DNA of 64,000 nucleotides from Saururus chinensis (Eukaryota; Streptophyta; Magnoliopsida; Piperales; Saururaceae): assembly GCA_035235625.1 (NCBI GenBank), contig CP141140.1, forward strand, positions 63,604,581 to 63,668,580. The letters are read 5' to 3'. The translations under genes were made by a program, and so were the position numbers. Below are positions 63,765-64,000 of the stretch, in pieces. Below the pieces are notes generated by a model that had not been told where the DNA came from, did not search any database, and saw nothing but the letters and a program-made list of their open reading frames with translations. Position 1 is the first letter of the stretch; the number at the start of each line of letters is the position of its first letter.

Positions 63765-64000
63765 TGATTTTATCGTTCAGAACAACGAAATCAGCTTAAT
63801 TTGATTTCGTTTAGAACGACGAAATCAGTGTTGTTCCACGCCTGAAGGCTGAAATTAGCCAAGTGTGGTAGTTTCGTCGTTCAGAACGACGAAATCAGCT
63901 TAAGTTTATTTCGTCGTTCTGAACAACGAAACCGGGTCAAGTAATAAAAGGTTTCGTCGTTTAGAACGACGAAATCGTATTAAAGCCAATTTCGTCGTTC
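63765..64000 (-). repeat. right terminal inverted repeat of the MULE (truncated by window end)
   Basis: The inverted partner of the left repeat. Palindrome copies at 63768-63790, 63805-63824, 63872-63894, 63909-63931 and 63952-63974, and a half-site TTTCGTCGTTC at 63990-64000 where the window stops. The outer palindromes seen at the left end should lie beyond 64000. Confidence 0.9.

Larger units (their letters stand above)
57180..64000 (+). mobile_element. Mutator-like element (MULE) carrying transposase and PMD genes; right end cut by window
   Basis: Long inverted repeats at 57180-57520 and 63765-64000 enclose a mudrA-type transposase gene and a plant-mobile-domain gene, both on the plus strand. 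The right repeat runs off the window, so the true end and the 9-bp target duplication cannot be seen. The left outer end is placed near 57180 by its TATTTACCAAAATATACCAC-like start and is approximate. The transposase has several breaks and a lost catalytic Asp, so this copy is not autonomous. Confidence 0.9.

Overview
The window is nuclear DNA of a flowering plant. It has intron-rich genes with plant-type products, an AT-rich background, and many plant transposon types: Ty3/gypsy LTRs, MULEs, hAT-like and other MITEs, and a LINE. The GC-rich first exons of the NFXL2-like gene and of two gene relics, set in an AT-rich genome, hint at a non-grass monocot; this is an inference only.

Layout. 1-5.95 kb: end of a minus-strand Ty3/gypsy retrotransposon fossil (pol, gag, an extra acidic frame, primer binding site, 5' LTR) next to a piece of a second LTR. 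6-17 kb: gene-poor repeat land with a hAT-like MITE that has a target duplication, a MULE transposase N-terminal fragment, an LTR piece, a DUF1985 relic and an LTR lying inside that relic's flanks. 17.26-24.31 kb (minus): a complete 13-exon gene for an NFX1-type zinc-finger protein of the NFXL2 class, 855 codons with every splice phase agreeing. 25.7-28.2 kb: a possible solo LTR with a 5-bp target duplication. 28.4-30.8 kb: a GC-rich tandem repeat, a DUF3537 gene relic and a broken two-exon short-chain dehydrogenase gene. 30.85-33.95 kb: two long fold-back elements side by side. 34-37 kb: an RNase H-like relic and two unassigned exon-like segments. 37.08-56.77 kb (minus): a complete 27-exon gene for the mRNA 3'-end processing scaffold symplekin (ESP4/Pta1 class), about 1,295 aa, whose introns carry MITEs, a LINE 3' end, tandem duplications and a CCATGG-dense block. 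57.2-64.0 kb (plus): a Mutator-like element with a mudrA-type transposase gene, a plant-mobile-domain (PMD) gene, and long terminal inverted repeats built from repeated 23-bp palindromes; the window ends inside its right repeat.

The two intact host genes are both housekeeping or regulatory: NFXL2 in transcriptional and stress/clock control, symplekin in pre-mRNA cleavage and polyadenylation. They are not an operon and show no direct functional link. The points of most interest are the MULE carrying a PMD gene with palindrome-built ends, its decay by apparent G-to-A changes, its position about 0.4 kb upstream of the symplekin start, an exact 185-bp tandem duplication spanning a symplekin splice donor, a GC-AG intron in the same gene, and the paired fold-back elements.
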